Origin: Methanobrevibacter ruminantium
GTDB taxonomy: Archaea; Methanobacteriota; Methanobacteria; Methanobacteriales; Methanobacteriaceae
DNA length: 64,000 bases
Assembly: GCA_004553595.1 (NCBI GenBank)
Contig: SFKZ01000008.1
Location: forward strand, 1 to 64,000
Reading direction: 5' to 3'
The notes beneath the pieces are model-generated. The model did no database searches and was not told the DNA's origin. It worked only from the letters and a program-made list of their open reading frames with translations. Shown one piece after another: positions 8,272 through 16,590 of the stretch. Position 1 is the first letter of the stretch; every line of letters begins with the position of its first letter. The translations under genes were made by a program, and so were the position numbers.

Positions 8272-8973
8272 TTATAAAATGTCTTTTCCTACATCCTCTA
8301 ATGATTTAAAAGACTTTTCATTATATACGCCTGTATACATTTCGGTTCTTTTAATTGTAATAAAATATTCATCAAATTCTTTATTCATAGAATCAAAAAC
8401 AGCTTTTATTACAAGCTCAGGCTTAATATTCATTACAGAGCCACACGATACAAGCAAAGAAATAACGTCTCCGTTTATATTGTATTCATAAATAAACGGT
8501 TTAATATCAAGCGTATTTTCTGATTTCTTTGACTGTTTTGTAACAATCACCTGATCTTTATCAAGTAAATCATAAAATGCTTTTTCAAAATCAAATTCAG
8601 GCTTATTCTCATCCCTTATTTTAATTTCATATGAAGCAGCACTAATGCTGGACATTGCATTATAAGCTTTGCCTTCCGGTATTTCCTTAAATGAAAGAAT
8701 TCTTATTTCATCTACTGACTTTTCATTAAGTCTGTTTATTGCATCGTTTGAACTGATATATGAATTAAGTTCTATATCAACATATTCTGCAATACTCTCA
8801 TCTCCAATACCAAGCGGCATCGCAAAGGACATAATTTGATGAGGTGAAAAGCCTTCCGAATAAGCAATTGGGATATCAGCCCTTCTCATAAGCTTTTGAA
8901 AATATCTCATTACATCGAGGTGTCCGATAAACTTAAGTGCACCGCATTTTGAAAACTTAATTCTTACTTTCAT
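8272..8973 (-). CDS. TIGR03936 family radical-SAM-associated protein (DUF2344)
   Basis: The protein starts M-K-V-R-I-K-F-S-K-C-G-A-L-K-F-I-G-H-L-D, the hallmark of the DUF2344/TIGR03936 family, followed by R-R-A-D-I-P-I-A-Y-S-E-G-F-S-P-H-Q. It is nearly always encoded beside a TIGR03960 radical SAM protein, as here. The function is unproven; the pairing suggests a common modification pathway. The ATG at 8973 is chosen because a strong GGGAGG lies 8 bases upstream; an in-frame GTG three codons earlier overlaps that site. It overlaps the upstream gene by 17 bases. Confidence 0.93.
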   Translation of the reverse strand: MKVRIKFSKCGALKFIGHLDVMRYFQKLMRRADIPIAYSEGFSPHQIMSFAMPLGIGDESIAEYVDIELNSYISSNDAINRLNEKSVDEIRILSFKEIPEGKAYNAMSSISAASYEIKIRDENKPEFDFEKAFYDLLDKDQVIVTKQSKKSENTLDIKPFIYEYNINGDVISLLVSCGSVMNIKPELVIKAVFDSMNKEFDEYFITIKRTEMYTGVYNEKSFKSLEDVGKDIL

Positions 8974-10828
8974 GGCACACACCTCCCTTAATTACAGCCG
9001 CACCGCATGCACTGCATTTTTGTCTGCAGTTTGGCGTAATTAGTTCTTCCTTGGCTTTTAACCATTCATTAACAAGAAATTTCTTGCTAACACATGTATC
9101 AATAAAATCCCATGGAAGTATTTCATCAACACTTCTTTCTCTATGTGTATAGAAGGAAACATCTACTTTACATTCTTCTAACGTTTCATCCCATACCCAA
9201 GGCTTATACTCTTCTGTCCATGAGTCAAAAAGACAGCCTTTTTCGTATGCTCTTAGTAATACTTTACTAAGCCTTCTGTCCCCTCTTGCAAATAGTCCTT
9301 CAAGAACGCTTAAATCGGCTTCATGCCAGTTATATTGAATGGATTTAAAGTTAATCTGTTCCTTCATGCACTCTTTTGTATATCTTGCTTTTTCAAGAAA
9401 TTCTTCTTTTGTGCATTGTCTTGCCCATTGAAAAGGTGTGAATGGTTTTGGAACAAAAAATGAAGTCGAAGAAGTAATATGTACTTTTTTCCCTTTTCTT
9501 TCTTCTTTAGGAATAGTGTCATAATAAAGCTTTGCTATTTCATTGGAAAGCTCTGCTATTCCTCTTATATCATCATTCGTTTCATATGGCTGTCCAAGCA
9601 TAAAATAAAGCTTCACCTTACTCCAGCCTCCTAAAAATGCAAGCTTTGCACCATTAAGAATTACTTCTTCAGTAAGTCCTTTATTTATAACATTTCTAAG
9701 CCTTTGAGAGCCGGCTTCAGGAGCAAATGTAAGAGAACTCTTTTTAATATCCTGGACTTTACTCATTACATCAAGAGAAAATGCATCAATTCTTAACGAA
9801 GGCAAAGAAATATTAACATGCTTTTCCTTTCCATATTCAATAAGGAATGTTAACAGTTCCTTGAGTTCTGTGTAATCAGATGAAGATAAGGAACTTAAGC
9901 ATATTTCCTCATGCCCGGTAGAATCAAGCATTTTTTTTGCAATTTCTTTTAGTTGTTCTATATTTTTTTCTCTAACAGGTCTGTAAATCATTCCCGCCTG
10001 ACAGAATCTGCATCCTCTTATGCAACCGCGTTGAATTTCAAGAACAACCCTGTCCTGAGTTGCTTTTATATATGGAACAATCGGCTCTGTCGGATATGGA
10101 CTGAATGTAAAATCTTCAACTGCAGTCTTTTTTACCTTCGACGGAACATCCTCATAAATTGGTTCAAATTTATTAATTGTCATATCTTCGTTATATTCAA
10201 CATTATAAAGTGACGGAACGTAAATCCCATCTATTTTTGATGCCATACGAAGAAATTTCTGTCGATTAAAGCCTTCCTTTTTACATTCCTTATATAGATC
10301 AAGAAGCATATTATAGCTCACTTCACCTTCACCTATATAAAACAGATCAAAAAAGTCAGCAATAGGCTCAGGATTATATGCACAAGGTCCTCCGCCAATT
10401 ACTATTGTGTCATCATTTTTCCGGTCTATTGCATAGATTGGAATTTGTGATAAATCAAGAATCTGAATTATATTTGTATAACACATTTCGTATTGAAGTG
10501 TTATTCCAAGGAAGTTAAAATCTTTAATGTTATCCTGTGATTCTAAAGCAAACAGAGGAATATTTTCTGCCTTCATTATCTGATGTAGATCAATCCATGG
10601 TGAATATACTCGTTCACACCAGACATCATCACGTTTATTAAATAAATCATATAAAATTTGAATTCCAAGATGAGACATACCAATTTCATACACATCAGGA
10701 AAACACATACAAAATCTTATATCAATTTTTGATTTATCTTTATATATTGCATTTATTTCATGACCAATATATCTGGCAGGCTTGTCAATTTTTAATAATA
10801 TCTTATCTGATAACGCTCTTTTTTCCAT
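8957..10828 (-). CDS. TIGR03960 family B12-binding radical SAM protein
   Basis: The N-terminal half resembles a cobalamin-binding domain (F-P-D-V-Y-E-I-G-M-S-H-L-G-I-Q-I-L-Y, then G-G-P-C-A-Y-N-P-E-P-I). The radical SAM cluster motif C-I-R-G-C-R-F-C-Q-A-G follows in the middle of the protein. The C-terminal tail carries C-R-Q-K-C-S-A-C-G. The family is widespread in Clostridia and its substrate is unknown. A start at the ATG 10828 matches family N-termini (M-E-K-R-A-L-S-D-K-I-L-L-K); an in-frame GTG at 10855 lacks a ribosome binding site. It is the first gene of the operon running to miaA. Confidence 0.95.
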   Translation of the reverse strand: MEKRALSDKILLKIDKPARYIGHEINAIYKDKSKIDIRFCMCFPDVYEIGMSHLGIQILYDLFNKRDDVWCERVYSPWIDLHQIMKAENIPLFALESQDNIKDFNFLGITLQYEMCYTNIIQILDLSQIPIYAIDRKNDDTIVIGGGPCAYNPEPIADFFDLFYIGEGEVSYNMLLDLYKECKKEGFNRQKFLRMASKIDGIYVPSLYNVEYNEDMTINKFEPIYEDVPSKVKKTAVEDFTFSPYPTEPIVPYIKATQDRVVLEIQRGCIRGCRFCQAGMIYRPVREKNIEQLKEIAKKMLDSTGHEEICLSSLSSSDYTELKELLTFLIEYGKEKHVNISLPSLRIDAFSLDVMSKVQDIKKSSLTFAPEAGSQRLRNVINKGLTEEVILNGAKLAFLGGWSKVKLYFMLGQPYETNDDIRGIAELSNEIAKLYYDTIPKEERKGKKVHITSSTSFFVPKPFTPFQWARQCTKEEFLEKARYTKECMKEQINFKSIQYNWHEADLSVLEGLFARGDRRLSKVLLRAYEKGCLFDSWTEEYKPWVWDETLEECKVDVSFYTHRERSVDEILPWDFIDTCVSKKFLVNEWLKAKEELITPNCRQKCSACGAAVIKGGVCHESKN

Positions 10829-10883
10829 TTCTTTTTCTTTCTTAAAAATAATCACATACAGAGTTTATTTTACCAAATATATG

Positions 10884-10919
10884 AAAAAAAAAACAGAGCA
10901 CATATTACATGTGCTCTGT
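10884..10919 (-). terminator. Rho-independent terminator of the InlB-repeat protein gene
   Basis: On the minus strand an 11-base stem beginning ACAGAGCACAT pairs with ATGTGCTCTGT around a 5-base loop and is followed by a run of about nine T. It lies 15 bases after the stop at 10934, so it separates this gene from the radical SAM operon. Confidence 0.9.
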
Positions 10920-10933
10920 AAATATTTATACAA

Positions 10934-11716
10934 TTAATCTTCTTTATAATATAAGTAAATATCTGTATCTCCGTTGATATTTGAAAGACTTCTTGAGAAG
11001 CAATCAAAGTCCATACCATGATGTTCAGGTATTCTTGGTTCGCCAACTCCCTCTCCGTCACGAACCCACTTTTCATCAATTACATCACCTGTATAGTCAT
11101 CAATAAATCTGACTTTATTTAAGTGGTAATACCAGGCTTTAATGTTTCTGTCTTCAGTGATATTCTCCCATGAACCTTCCCAGCCGACAAAATCATATCC
11201 GTGCAGACAAGGATTGCCCGGATCATCAAGTGTTGTTCCGTATGGAACTACATCTGTCTTCCAAAGTTCACCGTTATGTCCGTTGTACCATCTTACTACA
11301 CAAGTCTTACCAGGTACTCCCTTAAGAGACATATCCCACCATGGTAAAGCAGGAGCAGATACATTATTATTAAGCTTTATTGCCTTTCCACCAATACCGT
11401 TCTGTGTAGGTGTAGTACTTGCAGTTACTGCGGCCTTTGTAGGAGTATACATACCAAGAATAATCTTATCAGACTGTATATTGGCAGCTGTGTCTGTCCA
11501 TCCTGCAAATGTAAATCCCGGAACAAAAGTATCAACAGGAACGATTGCATCTTTACCTCTTTTTACCTGCTGAGTATTTATTGTTGTTCCATAAATGAAT
11601 GTAACGTTAAATTTAGCATTCTTACCTGCAGCATATACATCAAATGTATTAACTGATATTAAAGCTAATGCGGCAATTGCTGCATGAATAACTATTTTTT
11701 TAATTGTTGAAATCAT
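10934..11716 (-). CDS. Secreted protein with three InlB B-repeat (Flg_new) like domains
   Basis: A signal peptide is clear: a basic start (M-I-S-T-I-K-K), a hydrophobic stretch (about residues 8-23) and V-Y-A-A near 30. Three beta-grasp-like repeats follow: about 36-90 (F-N-V-T-F-I-Y-G-T ... F-A-G-W), about 138-195 (C-V-V-R-W-Y-N-G ... F-V-G-W) and about 200-258 (V-R-F-I-D-D-Y-T-G). There is no LPxTG anchor or membrane tail, so it is probably released. The function is unknown; such repeats serve as spacers or adhesin modules. It is monocistronic, with its own promoter, a strong GGAGGG site and a terminator. Confidence 0.75.
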   Translation of the reverse strand: MISTIKKIVIHAAIAALALISVNTFDVYAAGKNAKFNVTFIYGTTINTQQVKRGKDAIVPVDTFVPGFTFAGWTDTAANIQSDKIILGMYTPTKAAVTASTTPTQNGIGGKAIKLNNNVSAPALPWWDMSLKGVPGKTCVVRWYNGHNGELWKTDVVPYGTTLDDPGNPCLHGYDFVGWEGSWENITEDRNIKAWYYHLNKVRFIDDYTGDVIDEKWVRDGEGVGEPRIPEHHGMDFDCFSRSLSNINGDTDIYLYYKED

Positions 11717-11745
11717 TAGTAAACACCCTCCATTGTTTTATACTA

Positions 11746-11773
11746 CCCATAACACAATTAAATATTATGTCAA
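11746..11773 (-). promoter_or_regulatory. Candidate sigma-A promoter of the InlB-repeat gene
   Basis: Minus strand: TTGACA (11773-11768), 16-base spacer, TATGGG (11751-11746), about 30 bases before the ATG at 11716. The -35 box is perfect and the -10 box weak. Confidence 0.45.
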
Positions 11774-11815
11774 CAATTATCATATCATGAATAAACGATA
11801 TATACAATATATAAA

Positions 11816-12976
11816 TTATCTGTTGGCAAGTTCTTCAGTAATATCTTCCCATGTAACATCTTTTTGCGCCATAAGAACCATTACATGATATAAGAAATCT
11901 GCAATTTCATATTTAATCTCTTCTTTATCGGGATTTTTAGCTGCAATCACTATTTCAGTAGCTTCTTCTCCGACTTTTTTAAGGACTTTGTCTATTCCTT
12001 TATCAAACAAATAATTTGTATAGCTTCCTTCCTTAGGATGTACTTTTCTGTCTAAAATAGTTGCCATAACCTCATCAAAAACCTTCGACGGATTGTGATT
12101 ACTTGAATTAAGACTGAAAGCCTCGTTAAAGAAACAACTACCCTTTCCTGTATGACATGCACTTCCAATCTGTAAAACCTTAACAAGTATTGTATCCAAA
12201 TCACAATCTACATACATGGATTTAACATACTGAAAATGTCCGCTTGTAAGTCCCTTTACCCACAGTTCATTTCTTGAACGTGAATAATATGTCATTACCC
12301 CTGTATCAATCGTTTTGTTAAACGCTTCTTCGTTCATATATGCAACCATTAATACTTCATCAGTCTTGTAATCCTGAACTACTACAGGTACATATCCATC
12401 TGAATTCTTTTTTAAGTCCGACCATTTGTATTTGCAGTCAATATTAACTGAATAAACCTGCCTGTCAGGATCTTTTTCAATATGAATAAATGTAAGTTCG
12501 TTAGTATCAACTGTTACCATCTCATTTATTGATACTATGGCAGATGAATATTCATTAATAATTGGTTCGTTACTATAATATTCGCCCTCTTCTTTTATAC
12601 AAACCATTATTTTGTCTTTTTCAAATCTTTTAGATGCTTCTTCAATAAGCTTAAGATTTGAATCCTTAGACATATTGAGAGCACAAGCCTTACAGCCTGC
12701 ATAGAGTATCTTCTTAACATCCTCTAAGCGCTTAATATTACCTGCACCGATTATTGGAATATCAACAGCTCTTGTTATATTCCTAATACAAGTCAAGGCT
12801 TTATCATGCTCTGAATCCGTATTTGATAAATCAAAAATTATAATCTTATTTGCACCTTTTGCTGCTAATGAAACCGAATAATCTACAGGATTATCAGAGA
12901 GTACATTATAATTTGAAAAATCTGATACAAGCTTTTCATCTTTTAAAAATAAAGCAGGGATTAATAAACTGTTCAT
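11816..12976 (-). CDS. hisIE: Bifunctional PR-AMP cyclohydrolase/PR-ATP pyrophosphatase with extra N-terminal HisA/HisF-like domain
   Basis: HisI (about residues 180-290) opens the adenine ring of PR-AMP and HisE (about 300-386) removes pyrophosphate from PR-ATP, steps 3 and 2 of histidine synthesis. HisI motifs are W-V-K-G-L-T-S-G, V-D-C-D-L-D-T and G-S-A-C-H-T-G-K-G-S-C-F; HisE has G-E-E-A-T-E-I-V-I-A-A-K and E-I-A-D-F-L-Y-H. The first ~175 residues are extra: I-P-A-L-F-L-K-D, K-G-A-N-K-I-I-I-F-D-L-S and I-P-I-I-G-A-G-N-I-K resemble half of a HisA/HisF (beta/alpha)8 barrel but lack its phosphate-binding and catalytic set. It is the last gene of the his operon. Confidence 0.93.
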   Translation of the reverse strand: MNSLLIPALFLKDEKLVSDFSNYNVLSDNPVDYSVSLAAKGANKIIIFDLSNTDSEHDKALTCIRNITRAVDIPIIGAGNIKRLEDVKKILYAGCKACALNMSKDSNLKLIEEASKRFEKDKIMVCIKEEGEYYSNEPIINEYSSAIVSINEMVTVDTNELTFIHIEKDPDRQVYSVNIDCKYKWSDLKKNSDGYVPVVVQDYKTDEVLMVAYMNEEAFNKTIDTGVMTYYSRSRNELWVKGLTSGHFQYVKSMYVDCDLDTILVKVLQIGSACHTGKGSCFFNEAFSLNSSNHNPSKVFDEVMATILDRKVHPKEGSYTNYLFDKGIDKVLKKVGEEATEIVIAAKNPDKEEIKYEIADFLYHVMVLMAQKDVTWEDITEELANR

Positions 12977-13003
12977 CTTTTCTCCTGTTCTTAAATATAA
13001 ATA

Positions 13004-14293
13004 TTATTCAAATCGCACTTTTATTGAATTTGCATGTGCGCTGAGGCCTTCTGATAATGCAAATCTTTCAATATCAGTGTGAATTTCTTTAAGTGCATCT
13101 TTAGAATATGAAATAATACTTGTCTTTTTGATAAATGCATCAACAGATAAAGGTGAGAAAAACTTTGCTGTTCCGTTAGTAGGAAGAACATGATTTGGTC
13201 CTGCAAAATAATCACCTAACGGCTCTGAAGAATATTCACCTAAAAAGATAGCTCCTGCATTTTTTATCTTAGTCATTGTTTCATACGGATTCTTTGTTAA
13301 AATCTCAAGGTGCTCAGATGCAATCTCATTTGCCGCATCAATAGCATCATCAATTGAATCACACAAAATAATATATCCGTAGTTTTCTAAAGACTTTTCA
13401 ATTATTTCAGTTCTTGATAATTCTTTTAAGAAAATATCAACTTCTGCAGATACTTTGTCAGCAAGTTCCTTAGATGTAGTAAGTAATATTGCTGATGCAA
13501 GCTGATCATGTTCGGCTTGAGACAAAAGATCAGCAGCAACATATCTTGGGTTGGCAGTATCATCTGCAATTACAAGTATTTCAGAAGGGCCCGCAACAGA
13601 ATCAATGCTTACATGTCCAAATACTGCTTTTTTAGCCAAAGCCACAAAAATATTACCGGGTCCAACAATTTTATCAACTTTTGGAATTGTTTCTGTTCCG
13701 TAAGCCAAAGCTGCAATTGCCTGTGCTCCTCCAACTTTATATATCTCATTAACTCCACAGATTTTTGCCGCAACAAGAGTACAATCTGCCACTTTTCCTT
13801 CCTTGTTGGCCGGAGTAACCATTACAATCCTTTCTACGCCGGCTACTAATGCAGGAATAACACACATAAGAGTAGACGATGGATATGCTGCTTTTCCGCC
13901 GGGTACATAAACTCCGGCTTTTTCAATTGCAGAAACCTTTACTCCAAGTAAAGTACCATCCTCCTTTGTACTAATCCAGGAATTCTGTTTCTGTTTCTCA
14001 TGGTACTCCTTAATATTGTTAAAAGCTTTTTCCATAATTGCAATAAGTTCTTTATCGTAATTATTATATGCTTCATTAATTTCTTTTTCTGTTACTCTTA
14101 TAGTATTTTCATCATATTTATATCCGTCAAATTTTTCTGTATATTCAAATACAGCTTTATCACCGTTATTTCTGACATTATTAAGAATTTCAGATACGGT
14201 TTTTTCATATTCAGGATACTGTGAAGGTGAACGCTTTAATAAAGTAGTAAGTATATCCTTTTTTGTTTCTTCAGTTAATTTGATTTGTCTCAT
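13004..14293 (-). CDS. hisD: Histidinol dehydrogenase
   Basis: HisD oxidises L-histidinol to L-histidine in two NAD-dependent steps with zinc. The 429-residue protein has V-P-G-G-K-A-A-Y-P-S-S (about 129-139), the signature I-D-S-V-A-G-P-S-E-I-L-V-I-A-D, A-A-D-L-L-S-Q-A-E-H-D and the C-terminal substrate-binding G-P-N-H-V-L-P-T. Its start abuts the hisG stop, so the genes are translationally coupled. Confidence 0.98.
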   Translation of the reverse strand: MRQIKLTEETKKDILTTLLKRSPSQYPEYEKTVSEILNNVRNNGDKAVFEYTEKFDGYKYDENTIRVTEKEINEAYNNYDKELIAIMEKAFNNIKEYHEKQKQNSWISTKEDGTLLGVKVSAIEKAGVYVPGGKAAYPSSTLMCVIPALVAGVERIVMVTPANKEGKVADCTLVAAKICGVNEIYKVGGAQAIAALAYGTETIPKVDKIVGPGNIFVALAKKAVFGHVSIDSVAGPSEILVIADDTANPRYVAADLLSQAEHDQLASAILLTTSKELADKVSAEVDIFLKELSRTEIIEKSLENYGYIILCDSIDDAIDAANEIASEHLEILTKNPYETMTKIKNAGAIFLGEYSSEPLGDYFAGPNHVLPTNGTAKFFSPLSVDAFIKKTSIISYSKDALKEIHTDIERFALSEGLSAHANSIKVRFE

Positions 14294-14949
14294 TATATAG
14301 CTCCGTTCTTATCGTTTAATACTTCTTTAATATCTTTAATGAGATTGTTAATTCTCTTGCTTTCCATATTCATTGATACTCTGTTTACAATCATTCTTGC
14401 AGAAATCGGATGAATTTCTTCTAATACTTCAAGACCGTTTTCCCTTAATGTAGAACCTGTTTCAACTATATCTACGATAACATCCGAAAGACCGACAATT
14501 GGTGCCAATTCAATTGAACCGTTAAGCTTAATAATATCAACTGTTCTATGTTTCTCATTATGAAAATAATCTTTAGCTATTACAGGGTATTTGGTTGCAA
14601 CTCTTATTACTTCATGTGAATTAAGTAATTCTTTAGCACTATTTGGACCACATACACACATTCTGCATTTTCCGAAGCCTAAATCGAGAACCTCGTAATT
14701 TTTGCGGTTTTCCTCCATAATTGTGTCTTTGCCTACTACACCTATATCGGCAGCGCCATATTCCACATATGTAGGTACATCAGGACCCTTGGCTAAAAAG
14801 AACTTAAGCTTAAGTTCCTCATTTACAAAGATAAGCTTCCTTGTGTCTTTATCTTTCATTTCCTCGCAATATATACCTGTTTTCTCAAGTAGTTCAAGTG
14901 TTTTATTGGCAAGTCTGCCCTTAGTTAATGCAAAAGTTAAATATCTCAT
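14293..14949 (-). CDS. hisG: ATP phosphoribosyltransferase, short-form catalytic subunit
   Basis: HisG joins ATP and PRPP, the first committed step of histidine synthesis. At 218 residues it is the short form without the C-terminal regulatory domain, which requires HisZ. Motifs include L-T-F-A-L-T-K-G-R-L, Y-G-A-A-D-I-G-V-V-G-K-D and the PRPP site I-V-D-I-V-E-T-G-S-T-L-R-E-N-G-L. hisZ lies immediately upstream, matching the known hetero-octamer. Confidence 0.98.
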   Translation of the reverse strand: MRYLTFALTKGRLANKTLELLEKTGIYCEEMKDKDTRKLIFVNEELKLKFFLAKGPDVPTYVEYGAADIGVVGKDTIMEENRKNYEVLDLGFGKCRMCVCGPNSAKELLNSHEVIRVATKYPVIAKDYFHNEKHRTVDIIKLNGSIELAPIVGLSDVIVDIVETGSTLRENGLEVLEEIHPISARMIVNRVSMNMESKRINNLIKDIKEVLNDKNGAI

Positions 14950-14962
14950 ATATACCTCGGAT

Positions 14963-15961
14963 TTAATTGTTTTCTTTCTTATTTCTTGTTATTACCGACA
15001 CAAGCTGGTCGACATTAGCTGAAAATCCTATAGCAGGTGCATCTTTTCCAAATTTTTCGATAAGCTTATCATACCTTCCGCCTTTAAATATTGCATCACC
15101 GCTTCCGTATGTATAGCCTCTGAATACGATTCCTGTATAGTAGTTGTATTTTGAAAGCATTCCTAAGTCAAACGAAATATATTTTTCTTTGCCTTCATTC
15201 TTAAGCAACGCATATAATTCCATAAGTCTTTTAATTGCATATTTTGATCGTCCGTTCCCTGACATTTCAATTGCTTTTTCAAGACATTCATATGAACCGA
15301 ATAATTCCGAAATACTTAATATGGAGTCCTTAACGTCTTCATTAATATCAGTTGCATCAAGGATTCCCTTAGCACCAAAATAATTCTTGTTGGAAATCAT
15401 ATCTCTTAAGTCCATTTCGGTTTTTTCATCGAAAACAAACTCTTCACATAATCCTTTAAAGAATTCAACATTACCAATACTTATCTGAAAGTCTTCAATA
15501 TTAAGTGCCTTAGCACAATCAAGTACTATTGATATGATTTCATAGTCTGCCTTAACCGAATCATCTCCTATTAATTCACTGCCTACTTCTAATGATTCTT
15601 TTAGCTTACCTTGAAGGTCAGAAGAATTAACATATGTAAGTCCTGAATATACAAATCTTAAAATATCTTCATAATCCGCAAAATAAGTAGCCGCAACACG
15701 TGCAATAGATGGCGTGAAGTCAGGACGAAGACATAGTGTATTTCCTTCTTTGTCAAAAAACTTAAAAAGCTCATTTGATGGTATTGTACCGATATCAGAA
15801 GAAAAAATATCAAAATATTCTATTGATGGCAAATCAATATTCATATAATTATATTTTTTTATAGTGTCAAAAAGTGTATTTTTGACGTCCTGTCTTTTAT
15901 AATATTCATTTCCATATATATCCCTGAAGCCTTCAGGAGTATCTAGTAATTTATTATACAT
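14963..15961 (-). CDS. hisZ: ATP phosphoribosyltransferase regulatory subunit
   Basis: HisZ is a histidyl-tRNA synthetase paralogue that activates short HisG and provides histidine feedback. The 332-residue protein has the HisRS-like core with P-E-G-F-R-D-I (residues 8-14), L-R-P-D-F-T-P-S-I-A-R and G-G-R-Y-D-K-L near the end, but no anticodon-binding domain. It is the first gene of the operon, with a GGAGAG site before the ATG at 15961 and the promoter/operator below. Confidence 0.95.
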   Translation of the reverse strand: MYNKLLDTPEGFRDIYGNEYYKRQDVKNTLFDTIKKYNYMNIDLPSIEYFDIFSSDIGTIPSNELFKFFDKEGNTLCLRPDFTPSIARVAATYFADYEDILRFVYSGLTYVNSSDLQGKLKESLEVGSELIGDDSVKADYEIISIVLDCAKALNIEDFQISIGNVEFFKGLCEEFVFDEKTEMDLRDMISNKNYFGAKGILDATDINEDVKDSILSISELFGSYECLEKAIEMSGNGRSKYAIKRLMELYALLKNEGKEKYISFDLGMLSKYNYYTGIVFRGYTYGSGDAIFKGGRYDKLIEKFGKDAPAIGFSANVDQLVSVITRNKKENN

Positions 15962-15980
15962 TATTATCTCTCCATATACT

Positions 15981-16053
15981 TTAGTGCGTTAATGTGCTAA
16001 TTCGTTAGCGAATTACCAAAGCGAATTATATATTTATTTATTTTGTTTGTCAA
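15981..16053 (-). promoter_or_regulatory. his operon promoter with palindromic operator
   Basis: Minus strand: TTGACA (16053-16048), a 17-base spacer and TATAAT (16030-16025) form a perfect consensus promoter; the -35 overlaps the recU stop. Directly downstream, over the expected start of transcription, lies the 18-base dyad TAATTCGTTAGCGAATTA (15998-16015). An extra half-site GCGAATTA lies at 16021-16028, 13 bases from the matching arm, and TTAGTGCGTTAATGTGCTAA at 15981-16000 has looser symmetry. The leader is only about 55 bases, too short for a T-box, so a DNA-binding repressor is the likely regulator. Confidence 0.75.
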
Positions 16054-16583
16054 TCCCGTCTGCTCAAATCAAGATTTACTCCATCAAGATATGGCACGAA
16101 AATGCCTGCCTTACTTTCTAAAAAGAAATCTTCCTCGGTTTCATCAAATGTAAAGCTTTTTCTACCGCCTGTATTCATTCGTTTCCAGAAATATTTAAGT
16201 TTTTCAAATCTCAAATAATAGTATTTATCTCTATGAGTATAATAGATTAAGAAAAAGGCAATGCCTCCTTGTTTTTCAAAATCATCCATAAACCTAACCT
16301 GATGTTCATGAATATTTGCAAGGGTAAATGTATCCTTTGCGCATTCCTTTGCATCAAAAGCTATCGGAATTCCCTGTGCTGCGCCAATATAATCGACTGT
16401 TGACTTTTGCTCAAAGTATGCAAGAGTAATGTGTCTTGATTTAGAATCAATATTTATTGGCGTAATCGGAGTCGGAATTTTCTGAACAAGACATAAACCG
16501 GCTTCTGAATATCTCTCATTTGTTCTGTTAATTAAGTCTTCAAGAGTAGAACCTCTAAGTCCTCTCGTTTTCCATGTAGCCAT
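16050..16583 (-). CDS. recU: Holliday junction resolvase RecU
   Basis: RecU cuts four-way DNA junctions during recombination and segregation in Firmicutes. The 177-residue protein begins with the RecU-type R-G-x-x-L-E-D-L-I-N, has a metal-site region V-D-Y-I-G and F-D-A-K-E-C (about 85-105), and H-Q-V-R-F-M-D-D-F. In Bacillus recU sits beside a PBP gene; here it follows an RluA-type gene by 7 bases. Confidence 0.92.
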   Translation of the reverse strand: MATWKTRGLRGSTLEDLINRTNERYSEAGLCLVQKIPTPITPINIDSKSRHITLAYFEQKSTVDYIGAAQGIPIAFDAKECAKDTFTLANIHEHQVRFMDDFEKQGGIAFFLIYYTHRDKYYYLRFEKLKYFWKRMNTGGRKSFTFDETEEDFFLESKAGIFVPYLDGVNLDLSRRD

Positions 16584-16590
16584 CTTGTAC

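Noticed and set aside
8957..10855. GTG start of the TIGR03960 gene at 10855
   Set aside because: No ribosome binding site precedes it and the family N-terminus begins at the ATG at 10828.
15962..16049. T-box or other riboswitch upstream of hisZ
   Set aside because: The leader is only about 55 bases after the promoter and shows no specifier or antiterminator pattern.
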